Source: Pedobacter rhizosphaerae
Lineage (GTDB): Bacteria > Bacteroidota > Bacteroidia > Sphingobacteriales > Sphingobacteriaceae
Reading direction: 5' to 3'
Length of the DNA stretch: 64,000 bases
Assembly: GCF_900111155.1 (NCBI RefSeq)
Contig: NZ_FOGG01000004.1
Span: forward strand, 124,001 to 188,000
The position numbers and the translations under genes are program-made. Below are positions 36,731 to 44,912 of this stretch, piece by piece; the stretch's first letter is position 1; the number at the start of each line of letters is the position of its first letter. The notes beneath the pieces are model-generated. The model was not told the DNA's origin. It made no database searches and worked only from the letters and a program-made list of their open reading frames with translations.

Positions 36731-36763
36731 AACGCCCCCGAAAATCGGGGGCGTTTTTTTTTA
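36731..36763 (+). terminator. Attenuator terminator of the thr operon
   Basis: AACGCCCCCGA (36731-36741) pairs with TCGGGGGCGTT (36745-36755), an 11-bp GC-rich stem with a 3-base loop, followed by nine T residues, only 14 bases before the thrA ATG. GGGGC at 36688-36692, next to the leader stop codon, can pair with GCCCC in its 5' arm (36734-36738) and could act as antiterminator. Pairing is inferred by eye. Confidence 0.85.
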
Positions 36764-36776
36764 AACCCCAAACTCA

Positions 36777-39227
36777 ATGAAAGTACTAAAATTCGGCGGC
36801 ACATCCGTAGGTTCGGCCGAGAACATTAAAACGCTTTTACGCCTGGTTGGCGAAGAAAATCTACAACAAAAGCCGGTAGTTGTATTATCGGCAATGAGCG
36901 GTGTAACTAACCTCCTAACTGATGCAGCCGAAAGAGCTGAGCGTGGCGAGGACTATGACAAGCACCTCAAAGACATCGAGGACAAGCATTTCGCGGTTAT
37001 CCGCACGCTTTTACCCGCAGCTGCTCAAAATCCGGTATTTACCCGTTTAAAAATCTTTTTTAACGAACTGGAAGATCTTTTGCAAGCTGTTCACAACTTA
37101 AAGGAGCTGAGCTTACAAACCAAAGATCAGATTCTAAGTTATGGCGAGCGTTGCTCAACTTTCATGATCAGCCACATTGCATCGCAACAATTTGCAGAAG
37201 CTATGTATGTAAATGGATCTGAATTTATTAAAACCGACAGTAATTTCGGACAAGCCAAGGTAGACACCGCATTAACAGAAATGCTGATCAAAAATTTTTA
37301 TGCCGCAAATAAGGATAAAGTTTTATTTGTAACCGGATTTATTTCCAGCAATGCTGCCGGCAGAGTAACCACGCTGGGCAGAGGTGGCTCAGACTATACT
37401 GCGGCCGTTTGGGGTGCAGCCTTAGAAGCCTCTGAAATAGAAATCTGGACAGATGTAAACGGAATGATGACCGCCGATCCAAGGATCGTTAAAAAAGCTT
37501 TTTCACTTCCCGAACTCAGCTATACTGAAGCCATGGAGTTGAGCTATTTTGGTGCTAAGGTGATCTACCCTCCTACCATGATTCCGGCTTTTATGAAAAA
37601 AATTCCGATTGTGATTAAAAACACTTTCGAACCAGAATTTGCAGGAACTTATATCAAAAGCGATGTTAAATCGTCTAACCTACCTATAAAAGGAATCTCC
37701 TCTATTGATCATATCAGCATCATCAACCTTACCGGTAGCGGCATGGTAGGTAAAGCTGGTTTCAGTGGCCGTTTATTCTCTCTTTTATCTCGTGAGCAGA
37801 TCAACGTGGTGTTGATTACACAATCATCATCCGAGCACAGCATCACTTTTGCAGTAAAACCATCTGATGCGGCCCATGCAATCGCATTGATTAAAAAAGA
37901 GTTCGAACTGGAACTAGATGCCAATAAACTGGCATTGCCGGAAATAGAAAGCAATTTATCTGTTCTAGCCATTGTAGGTGAAAACATGAAGCGTACACCC
38001 GGTATGAGCGGTCGTTTATTCAGTGCATTGGGAAGAAACGGTATAAACGTTAGAGCCATAGCACAGGGTTCTTCAGAATACAATATCTCGGTAATTATCA
38101 ATAAAGATGATTTATCTAAAGCGGTAAATGCCGTTCATGATGCCTTCTTTACCGATTTAAAGCGCACTTTAAATATCTTCTGCTTGGGTACAGGAAACAT
38201 TGGCAAAACTTTGTTCAATCAATTAAAAGAACAAATGCCTTTCCTGGCAGAAAATAACGACTTACAGGTTAAGGTAACAGGTATCTGTAACACCCGTAAA
38301 ATGATCCTTAATGCCGAGGGTTTATCGTTAGAAGATTGGGAAAATGAATTGAACAATCATGGGGAGAAAGCAAATCTGGCTACTTTCGTAGAAAAGATGA
38401 AAGCTTTAAACCTTCCAAATGCTGTTTTTGTAGACAATACAGCCAGTGAGGCTCCGATATCTTTCTATCAGGGTATTTTTGAAAGCAGCATTTCGGTGGT
38501 AACCTGTAACAAAAAAGGTAACTCTGCCGATTATGCACAATACAGATCATTTAAAGATACTGCCCGTACATTCGGTGTAGATTTCTACTATGAAACCAAC
38601 GTAGGTGCCGGACTGCCAATTATCCGTACTCTAAAAGAACTGATGATGAGCGGTGATAAAGTGGCCAGAATTGAAGCCATCTTATCTGGAACCATCTCTT
38701 ACATCTTCAATAACTTTAAAGGAGATGCAGGCTTTTACGAAACCGTTAAGGAAGCACAGGAACTGGGCTATACAGAACCAGACCCCCGCGATGATTTGAA
38801 CGGAAAAGACTTTATGCGCAAAATGCTCATCCTGGCCCGTGATGCCGGTTATCCTTTAGAGGCTGAGAATGTAAAAATCGACAATATTCTTCCTGAAGCT
38901 TGCTTAAAAGCAGCTTCTGTAGATGACTTTTACAAAGAGTTAAAAGCCAACGCCAGCTATTTCGAAGAATTAAAAAACAAAGCGGCCAGCGAAGGAAAAG
39001 TATTGCGCTACATTGGTAAACTGGAGAATGGAAATGTGGAAATCAGCCTGCAAATGGTCGACGATAGCCATCCTTTCTATATGCTATCAGGAAGTGACAA
39101 CATTATCTCTTTCACTACTGATCGCTATAAATCGAGACCATTGGTAGTAAAAGGTCCGGGTGCAGGCGCAGAAGTTACCGCAGCAGGTGTATTTGCAGAT
39201 ATTATAAATGTAGGGACGTTAAGCTAA
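36777..39227 (+). CDS. thrA: Bifunctional aspartokinase / homoserine dehydrogenase
   Basis: An 816-residue fusion catalysing the first and third steps of the threonine/methionine branch from aspartate. Kinase residues 1-about 290 begin with KFGGTSVGSAENIK and contain GRGGSDYTAA. Two ACT-type regulatory repeats follow (IDHISIINLTGSGMVGKAGFSG, LSVLAIVGENMKRTPGMSG). The dehydrogenase part starts near 462 with the NAD(P)-binding FCLGTGNIGKT and has the NVGAGLPIIRTL substrate site. This is the E. coli ThrA layout and length. It is the first gene of the thr operon under the leader. Confidence 0.97.
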   Translation: MKVLKFGGTSVGSAENIKTLLRLVGEENLQQKPVVVLSAMSGVTNLLTDAAERAERGEDYDKHLKDIEDKHFAVIRTLLPAAAQNPVFTRLKIFFNELEDLLQAVHNLKELSLQTKDQILSYGERCSTFMISHIASQQFAEAMYVNGSEFIKTDSNFGQAKVDTALTEMLIKNFYAANKDKVLFVTGFISSNAAGRVTTLGRGGSDYTAAVWGAALEASEIEIWTDVNGMMTADPRIVKKAFSLPELSYTEAMELSYFGAKVIYPPTMIPAFMKKIPIVIKNTFEPEFAGTYIKSDVKSSNLPIKGISSIDHISIINLTGSGMVGKAGFSGRLFSLLSREQINVVLITQSSSEHSITFAVKPSDAAHAIALIKKEFELELDANKLALPEIESNLSVLAIVGENMKRTPGMSGRLFSALGRNGINVRAIAQGSSEYNISVIINKDDLSKAVNAVHDAFFTDLKRTLNIFCLGTGNIGKTLFNQLKEQMPFLAENNDLQVKVTGICNTRKMILNAEGLSLEDWENELNNHGEKANLATFVEKMKALNLPNAVFVDNTASEAPISFYQGIFESSISVVTCNKKGNSADYAQYRSFKDTARTFGVDFYYETNVGAGLPIIRTLKELMMSGDKVARIEAILSGTISYIFNNFKGDAGFYETVKEAQELGYTEPDPRDDLNGKDFMRKMLILARDAGYPLEAENVKIDNILPEACLKAASVDDFYKELKANASYFEELKNKAASEGKVLRYIGKLENGNVEISLQMVDDSHPFYMLSGSDNIISFTTDRYKSRPLVVKGPGAGAEVTAAGVFADIINVGTLS

Positions 39228-39261
39228 AAACCAGAGCGAAAAGACTAAAGCGGAAAAGCTT

Positions 39262-39348
39262 TGTCATGAGACTCGCATCTCGATACTTGATACTCAATAC
39301 TTAATTCTCACTACTTGATACTCGATACTCAATACTTGATACTAGATA
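39262..39348. repeat. Degenerate GATACT-type tandem repeat between thrA and thrB
   Basis: Imperfect copies of CTTGATACT / CTCGATACT / CTCAATACT run head to tail across most of the 122-base gap. Related runs occur upstream of metF (55090-55130) and metH (59235-59340). No coding or hairpin signal is seen. Confidence 0.8.
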
Positions 39349-39349
39349 A

Positions 39350-40285
39350 ATGAAAGATTATATAAAAGTTTTTGCTCCTGCAACTGTTGCCAACGTGGTT
39401 TGTGGCTTTGATGTACTTGGTTTTGCTGTAAATGAACCAGGCGACGAGGTGGAAATGCGCATTACCGATACGCCGGGAGTTACTATTAAAAGAATTACTG
39501 GTGATGATGGCAAATTGCCTTTAGATGCAGCTAAAAATACAGTAAGTGCAAGTGTACAACACTATTTACAACATATTAACCGCCTTGATGTTGGTGTAGA
39601 AATCGAGCTTCATAAAAAAATGCCTATTGGTAGCGGTTTAGGTTCAAGCTCTGCCAGTACGGTTGCTGGTTTATTTGCCATTAACAAATTGATGGGCGAT
39701 TTATTAACGGCTAAAGAGCTCGTTCCTTTTGCTATGAAAGGCGAAGAATTGGCTTGTGGTTATGGCCATGCAGACAATGTTGCCCCTGCAATAATGGGTG
39801 GTTTTGTGCTGGTTAGAAGCTATGATCCATTGGATGTGATTTCCTTACCTACACCAGAAGGCATGTATGCAGCCATAGTTTACCCGGAGGTAGATGTACC
39901 GACAAAAGACGCCCGCCAAATGATCCGTAGCAAGGTATTTCTGAAAGATGCCGTAACCCAATGGGGGAATGTTGCTGGTTTGGTTAGTGGATTATTCATG
40001 AAAGATTTCGATCTTATTGGCAGAAGTATGAAGGATGTTTTGGTAGAACCTACCCGCTCTATCCTCATCCCTGGTTTTGAAGAAATGCGCAGTTTAGCGA
40101 TGGAAAATGGCGCTATTGGATTCGGTATTTCAGGATCGGGCCCTTCTGTTTTTGCCCTGGCAAAGGATGAAGCAACCGCTAAAAAGATCACCAAAGCCCA
40201 ACAACAGCATTTAAATAAATTAAATATTAACAGCAAAGCTTTTGTATCATCGGTAAATGCCGAGGGACCAAGAGAAATTAAATAA
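39350..40285 (+). CDS. thrB: Homoserine kinase
   Basis: A 311-residue GHMP kinase that phosphorylates homoserine. The ATP-binding loop PIGSGLGSSSASTVAG is near residue 91, the N-terminal VFAPATVANVVCGFDVLGFA block is typical of ThrB, and GFGISGSGPSVFALA is GHMP motif 3. It lies between thrA and thrC with repeat-filled gaps on both sides, in the usual order. Confidence 0.95.
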   Translation: MKDYIKVFAPATVANVVCGFDVLGFAVNEPGDEVEMRITDTPGVTIKRITGDDGKLPLDAAKNTVSASVQHYLQHINRLDVGVEIELHKKMPIGSGLGSSSASTVAGLFAINKLMGDLLTAKELVPFAMKGEELACGYGHADNVAPAIMGGFVLVRSYDPLDVISLPTPEGMYAAIVYPEVDVPTKDARQMIRSKVFLKDAVTQWGNVAGLVSGLFMKDFDLIGRSMKDVLVEPTRSILIPGFEEMRSLAMENGAIGFGISGSGPSVFALAKDEATAKKITKAQQQHLNKLNINSKAFVSSVNAEGPREIK

Positions 40286-40416
40286 GGTAAAAGGCCGTAA
40301 GGTAGAAGGTGAAAACCCTCAACAGGTAAAAGGCGTAAGGTAAAAGGTAGAAGCTAAAAACCTTAAAATCTAAGCCTTAAGCCCTAAACCTTAAGCCCTA
40401 AACTCTAAACCTCCAC
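40286..40416. repeat. Low-complexity repeat between thrB and thrC
   Basis: AAGGTAAAAGG / GTAAGGTAGAAGG units are followed by CCTTAAGCCCTAAACCTTAAG units. It is purine-rich then pyrimidine-rich, so one half can pair loosely with the other. It fills the entire gap. Confidence 0.7.
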
Positions 40417-41724
40417 ATGAAATTATACTCAACCAACAATAAAGACCTGCGTGTTTCTTTTAAAGAAGCCGTATTTAACAGCATGCCTCAAGATAAAGGA
40501 TTATACATGCCAGTTGAAATTCCTCAGTTAGATGCCGATTTCATTGAAAATATAGATCGCTATTCACTTTCTGATATTGCTTACCAGGTAGCATCTACCC
40601 TATTAAAGGATGAGATTCCTGCCGATGATCTAAAAGCTTTAGTAGAAGAGGCCATCAATTTTAATGCACCGGCGGTAAAACTCGATGAAAAAACGTTTGT
40701 ATTGGAACTGTTCCATGGTCCATCTTTAGCATTTAAAGATTTTGGTGCCCGCTTTATGAGCCGTGTGATGGCCTATTTTCTTAAAGATGGCGAACAACTA
40801 TTAGACGTACTGGTAGCTACCTCTGGCGATACCGGCGGAGCAGTTGCCTTAGGCTTCCTGGGCGTACCTAACACCAGAGTAACCATCCTTTATCCTGAAG
40901 GAAAAGTAAGTCCGATACAAGAACTACAGTTAACCACCAATGGAGCCAATATCAGAGCCATTGAAGTTAAAGGTACTTTTGATGATTGTCAGGCCCTGGT
41001 TAAACAGGCTTTCGCAGATGAAGAATTGAATAAAACCTTCCGTTTAACCTCTGCTAACTCGATCAATATCTCGCGTCTAATCCCACAAACCTTTTATTAC
41101 TTTAATACCTATGCTCAGTTAAAAAGACAGGGATTAAACGAAGTGATTTTCTCTGTTCCCAGCGGTAATTTCGGTAATATTGGTGCTGGTTTATTAGCCT
41201 ACAAAATGGGCTTACCAGTAAAACAATTCATTGCGGCCACCAATGTGAACGACACTGTACCACGTTACTTAGAAAACGGTGTTTATGAAACCAAACCCTC
41301 TGTACAAACCTATGCCAATGCTATGGATGTTGGCGCACCAAGCAACTGGGTACGCATCATGGATTTATTTAACCAGGATTTAGCCACGCTAAAAGAAAAA
41401 GTAGTGGGTTACCGTTTTGATGACGAAGAAACACTATCTGGTATTAAAGAAATTTACAAGAAATTCGATTACATTGCCTGTCCGCATACTGCGATTGCCT
41501 ATTTGGCTATTGAGCAATACCGTAAGGATAACCCTAAAGATGAGAGTGCTGCCGTATTTTTATCAACTGCACACCCATGTAAATTCCCTGATATTTTCCC
41601 TAAGGATATGGCGAATGAAATCAATATCCCAACACAGGTAAAAGCCTTAGAAAACAAACCTAAGCATGCCGATAAACTGGGAGTAGATTTCCAGGGATTT
41701 AAGGATTACTTGTTGAGTAAATAA
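40417..41724 (+). CDS. thrC: Threonine synthase
   Basis: A 435-residue PLP enzyme turning O-phosphohomoserine into threonine. The PLP lysine is in SLAFKDFGARFM (about residue 109), the phosphate-binding loop is ATSGDTGGAVALGF, and SVPSGNFGNIGAGLLA is the second glycine-rich site. It is the final gene of the thr operon. A repeat region without a clear terminator follows. Confidence 0.96.
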   Translation: MKLYSTNNKDLRVSFKEAVFNSMPQDKGLYMPVEIPQLDADFIENIDRYSLSDIAYQVASTLLKDEIPADDLKALVEEAINFNAPAVKLDEKTFVLELFHGPSLAFKDFGARFMSRVMAYFLKDGEQLLDVLVATSGDTGGAVALGFLGVPNTRVTILYPEGKVSPIQELQLTTNGANIRAIEVKGTFDDCQALVKQAFADEELNKTFRLTSANSINISRLIPQTFYYFNTYAQLKRQGLNEVIFSVPSGNFGNIGAGLLAYKMGLPVKQFIAATNVNDTVPRYLENGVYETKPSVQTYANAMDVGAPSNWVRIMDLFNQDLATLKEKVVGYRFDDEETLSGIKEIYKKFDYIACPHTAIAYLAIEQYRKDNPKDESAAVFLSTAHPCKFPDIFPKDMANEINIPTQVKALENKPKHADKLGVDFQGFKDYLLSK

Positions 41725-41756
41725 GGAGAATATTAATCTCTTTCAAAGTTGTCACA

Positions 41757-41801
41757 TTGAGCTTGTCGAAATGCTTTAAATAAATCCATCGACAGGCTCA
41801 A
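41757..41801. repeat. GAGC(T/C)TGTCGA inverted repeat
   Basis: TTGAGCTTGTCGA (41757-41769) pairs with TCGACAGGCTCAA (41789-41801), 12 of 13 positions, with a 19-base loop. The GAGCCTGTCGA core is shared with the internal part of the MITE at 52124. Confidence 0.7.
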
Positions 41802-41805
41802 GGAT

Positions 41806-41846
41806 GACAATCCATTTTAGTTTTCCCCTTAAGTTAATAGCATTGG
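41806..41846 (-). mobile_element. Truncated copy of the CCAATGC...GCATTGG MITE family
   Basis: These 41 bases are the reverse complement of the first 41 bases of the element at 52124-52268 with one mismatch. They end in TTAAGTTAATAGCATTGG, the terminal repeat. A matching opposite end is not present upstream. Downstream, GAGACGCTACAAC is also shared with the 28.7 kb region. The remaining 41860-42050 has no gene. Confidence 0.75.
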
Positions 41847-42050
41847 AGACGCTACAACTAGAAAAGACGGAAACACACGTCAAGCTAAACCACTTATTAA
41901 TAGATAGTTACAAAACAACATCAATATAGTAGCTTCCCTATGTAAAATCAAAACAAGTTGCCGAAGGACCTCATTAATCTTATTAATGCATTACAGCCAC
42001 CTTTGCATTATAAATCTAGAACTATTGGTCTGTAGGTTACGAAATAATAT

Positions 42051-42109
42051 AAAAAAGAAAGGATGCTTAAAAACTTAAAGCAATTGCTTAAGATTTTTTA
42101 AACATCCTT
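42051..42109 (-). terminator. Long hairpin terminator of the S74-like gene
   Basis: AAGGATG (42059-42065) pairs with CATCCTT (42103-42109), extended inwards by several A-T segments to a GC-AATT-GC tip. On the minus strand the stem is followed by TCTTTTTTAT. It lies about 45 bases past the stop at 42153. A 16-bp palindrome (CTGGTTGGCCAACCAG, 42115-42130) lies in between. Confidence 0.65.
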
Positions 42110-42152
42110 AAAAACTGGTTGGCCAACCAGGAACTAAAACTATTTGTTGTTA

Positions 42153-42572
42153 TTATTTAGCAGATCTGCTTTTCAAAGTACTGATTTCTCTTTTCAGCGC
42201 CTCAATCTGCTCTTGCTGTTCTTTTATACTTCCTACCAACAGCGGAATTAAGCGCTCGTAATCTACCGTAGGTACAGTTGCAGTTCTCAATGCATTCTTA
42301 CCTACCGAATAGCTTTTCGCATTTTGATTAACCAATTCAGGTAGTACCTTCTGAACATCGGCAGCCACAAAACCAAATTGTGGGGCAGCAGAAAGTTTCA
42401 ATTTTTCTGCCCAGTTTTTATCATAACTAAAGCTTACTGGCTGCAATTGAGAAACTACTGAAATAGAATTATTTAAGGGTTTAACATTCGTTTGTGCCAC
42501 TTCCTGTGCATGGATTTGTAATGATGCAGCTACTAAAAATGCTGCAAAAGAGAATGAAATTGCTCGTTTCAT
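42153..42572 (-). CDS. Exported protein with S74-type tail-fibre chaperone-like domain
   Basis: A 139-residue protein with signal peptide ending IHAQ. The block LNNSISVVSQLQPVSFSYD...FGFVAADVQKVLPELV and YERLIPLLVGSIKEQQEQIEALKREI is the peptidase S74 / endosialidase chaperone pattern with its C-terminal coiled coil. In Bacteroidetes such domains end surface proteins, so this short form is a stand-alone chaperone-like piece. The start at 42572 is chosen over 42608 because it begins the signal peptide. It is monocistronic. Confidence 0.75.
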   Translation of the reverse strand: MKRAISFSFAAFLVAASLQIHAQEVAQTNVKPLNNSISVVSQLQPVSFSYDKNWAEKLKLSAAPQFGFVAADVQKVLPELVNQNAKSYSVGKNALRTATVPTVDYERLIPLLVGSIKEQQEQIEALKREISTLKSRSAK

Positions 42573-42649
42573 ATTTAATAAGATTAATATAAATGGTAAA
42601 TAGCCCATCGAACCGATGGCTGTAGAATAATTAAAAATTTATAGGGATT

Positions 42650-42955
42650 TTATCCAAATAAAGGAGGAGGTGTTAATACCTCAGGGAAATAAGACAAGAT
42701 AAAGAAATGCGTAGGAAGCGCTGGCTTATTTAAGGATACCACTTCCGTGTTCAGGCTTTCAAAAGCCATAAACTGATGATCGAAGTATTCTGTTTCTACC
42801 TTTTTCTCTTCCTTCTCTGTAGCATCTTCTTGTACCGATAAATAGGTACTTTCCGGATTGAAGTGGTTTAAATATACAGCAACACCACCTACCTTAAATA
42901 GCAAAACAGCCATTAAGCAGATCATGAACAGATATTTTAAACCTTTGAACTTCAT
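42650..42955 (-). CDS. Small membrane-anchored protein of unknown function
   Basis: A 101-residue protein with one N-terminal hydrophobic segment (YLFMICLMAVLLFKVGGVAVYL), then a charged stretch (QEDATEKEEKKVETEY) and a Pro-rich tail ending LTPPPLFG. I do not recognise the family. The ATG at 42955 is preferred to 43003, because TATATTTG, a good -7 box, sits 5 bases before it. It is divergent from the sigma-factor gene, so it may share the regulatory region with the uptake locus. Confidence 0.55.
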   Translation of the reverse strand: MKFKGLKYLFMICLMAVLLFKVGGVAVYLNHFNPESTYLSVQEDATEKEEKKVETEYFDHQFMAFESLNTEVVSLNKPALPTHFFILSYFPEVLTPPPLFG

Positions 42956-42960
42956 CGTTG

Positions 42961-42968
42961 CAAATATA
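42961..42968 (-). promoter_or_regulatory. TATATTTG -7-like box before the small membrane protein gene
   Basis: An exact TAnnTTTG match on the minus strand, ending 5 bases before the ATG at 42955. No good -33 TTG is seen. If real, the transcript is nearly leaderless. Confidence 0.35.
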
Positions 42969-43104
42969 ACAGTTGATATATAAAATGGTTCCTTCCAATA
43001 CATTTTAATTGCATAAAACAGACAAAAATCATACTTATAACCCGTTTCATATCAAAACATTAAGCCTTAATTAAGAAAAATTCTAAATAACAAAATTTCC
43101 TACT

Positions 43105-43112
43105 TATCTTTG
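43105..43112 (+). promoter_or_regulatory. TATCTTTG -7-like box before the ECF sigma factor
   Basis: An exact TAnnTTTG match ending 10 bases before the ATG at 43123. The expected -33 position reads TTC, so the match is partial. Confidence 0.35.
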
Positions 43113-43122
43113 TAGTCAAATC

Positions 43123-43659
43123 ATGAAAACAGAACTCTGGAACAAAATCCGCAATGGCGACGCTGAGGCAATGAAAATCCTTTATCAGGATTGCTATCAA
43201 GAGCTTTATGCATTTGGTTTCAGGTTATTGCCCGATAGAGACAGGGTGAAAGATTGTGTTCATGAGATATTTTGTGAAATTTGGTCGAATAGAAAACAAA
43301 TCGGACAAGTAGATTACATACAAGCCTACCTCAGAACCTGCGTGCGCAATAGAATCCTTAAGGAAATTAAGCAGGAATTGAATACAGAGCGCATAGAAGA
43401 TCAAAAGGAAATTCTGCAATTAAGAGAGTATGATTATGAGCAATTGCTCATTGCCTCACAGCAATTGGAAGAGCAGAAGTTAAAAATCTGGCATGCAGTA
43501 AACCGGCTTACCAACATGCAGCGTGAAATTATCTCGCTCAAATTTTATGAAGGTTTAACCTATGAAGCCATAGCCCTACAGCTTGACCTTAAAGCCCGTA
43601 CTGTTTATAACCATGTGTATACGGCCATTTGCAGTTTAAGAGAAAATCTAAAAGATTAA
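43123..43659 (+). CDS. ECF-type RNA polymerase sigma factor (FecI-like)
   Basis: A 178-residue sigma-70 family protein. Region 2 is ELYAFGFRLLPDRDRVKDCVHEIFCEIW, and region 4 is LTNMQREIISLKFYEGLTYEAIALQL with the helix-turn-helix. It lies just upstream of a FecR-like anti-sigma gene and a SusC with an STN domain, the known three-part transmembrane switch: the loaded transporter signals through FecR to free the sigma. The target is probably this same locus. Confidence 0.93.
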   Translation: MKTELWNKIRNGDAEAMKILYQDCYQELYAFGFRLLPDRDRVKDCVHEIFCEIWSNRKQIGQVDYIQAYLRTCVRNRILKEIKQELNTERIEDQKEILQLREYDYEQLLIASQQLEEQKLKIWHAVNRLTNMQREIISLKFYEGLTYEAIALQLDLKARTVYNHVYTAICSLRENLKD

Positions 43660-43804
43660 TCCTTCTTACCCCCCAATTCTGGAAATATTCCTGCTTATTA
43701 CTCATTTTAAAAAAATAATTTAAAAAAATCTGGTAAAAATAATCGGTTTATTTCTCTATAACCTAAACCGAGAAAAACATTTACCTCTTTTTAAATTATC
43801 TACC

Positions 43805-44821
43805 GTGAATTACAATCTTTATCAAGCTGAAGATTTTGCCTCAAATGAGTCATTTATCGCCTACTACCTGAGGACAGATGATGCTGCCATCCAATATTGG
43901 GAAGACTGGATTAGCCGGCACCCCGAGAAAATGGATGAAATATTCAACGCCGAACAGCTCTTGTCTAAATTGAATATTCGTTTACCTGAAGAAGAATTTG
44001 ATCAGGAATTTGAACGATTTGAATCTTTTTTAAAGTCCGAATCGGCCTGGAACAATCCTATCCAACCTCAACGCAGAAGCTTTAAGGGTACCAAACTGGT
44101 TTTAGCGCTTTCGATATTCGTTGTCTGCTTACTTACGGGATTATTTTTTTACTACCAGGGCCAGGACAGACTCCATTCAACTGCCTATATCGTGAAGCAA
44201 AATGGTTTTGGTAAAATCTCCCGGCTATGGCTCAGCGATGGCACTAAGGTTACACTTAATGCAAATAGCAGCTTAAAATTTCCAAAAGCCTTTAATACCG
44301 ATCACCGCGATGTAGAATTACAGGGCGAAGCCTTTTTTGAAGTGGCTAAAGATAAAAACAGGCCTTTCACGGTATTCGCTAAAGGTACTCAAACGCATGT
44401 ATTGGGAACCAAATTTAATGTTTCTGCCTACACCAACGAGGAATTGGTTAAAGTAGCGCTGGTAGAAGGAAGCATAGAGTTGCAAGCCAGGGAAACAGAT
44501 AAAGTAATCCTCAAACCAGCAGAAATGGCCACGTATTCTTCCGCTACGGGCTTAACACTAAGCAGTTTTAACCATGATGAAGTTACCGCCTGGAAGGATG
44601 GTATTCTGGTATTCCACAATGCCCCGTTTGAAGAGATTGCCAAGCAGTTTAAGCGCATGTACAATATCGAATTGATTAACGAATCGAAGGTAGTTAACTG
44701 GAGCTATTCGGGTCAATTCGACAAGGCCGATTATATCAGCGTAATTAAGAATATCTGCTTCGCCAAAAACCTAAAATTTATACAACAAAACCAAACCATC
44801 ACCCTTAAATCCAAACGATGA
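43805..44821 (+). CDS. FecR-family anti-sigma factor
   Basis: A 338-residue protein. A cytoplasmic N-terminal part (about 1-95) is followed by one membrane helix (LVLALSIFVVCLLTGLFFYY) and a periplasmic FecR domain with LWLSDGTKVTLNANSSLKFPKAF, FEVAKDKNRPFTVFAKG and VLGTKFNVSAY. The C-terminal domain FHNAPFEEIAKQFKRMYNIEL contacts the STN domain of the transporter. The start is GTG at 43805. It links the sigma factor at 43123 to SusC at 44913. Confidence 0.92.
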   Translation: MNYNLYQAEDFASNESFIAYYLRTDDAAIQYWEDWISRHPEKMDEIFNAEQLLSKLNIRLPEEEFDQEFERFESFLKSESAWNNPIQPQRRSFKGTKLVLALSIFVVCLLTGLFFYYQGQDRLHSTAYIVKQNGFGKISRLWLSDGTKVTLNANSSLKFPKAFNTDHRDVELQGEAFFEVAKDKNRPFTVFAKGTQTHVLGTKFNVSAYTNEELVKVALVEGSIELQARETDKVILKPAEMATYSSATGLTLSSFNHDEVTAWKDGILVFHNAPFEEIAKQFKRMYNIELINESKVVNWSYSGQFDKADYISVIKNICFAKNLKFIQQNQTITLKSKR

Positions 44822-44912
44822 AAAAACAGTTTACAACGCAAACCTAAATCAACCCATCACCTACCTCAACTAACATTAAAAGTAAAGCACAGTTCACCTT
44901 TTAATCCCTAAA

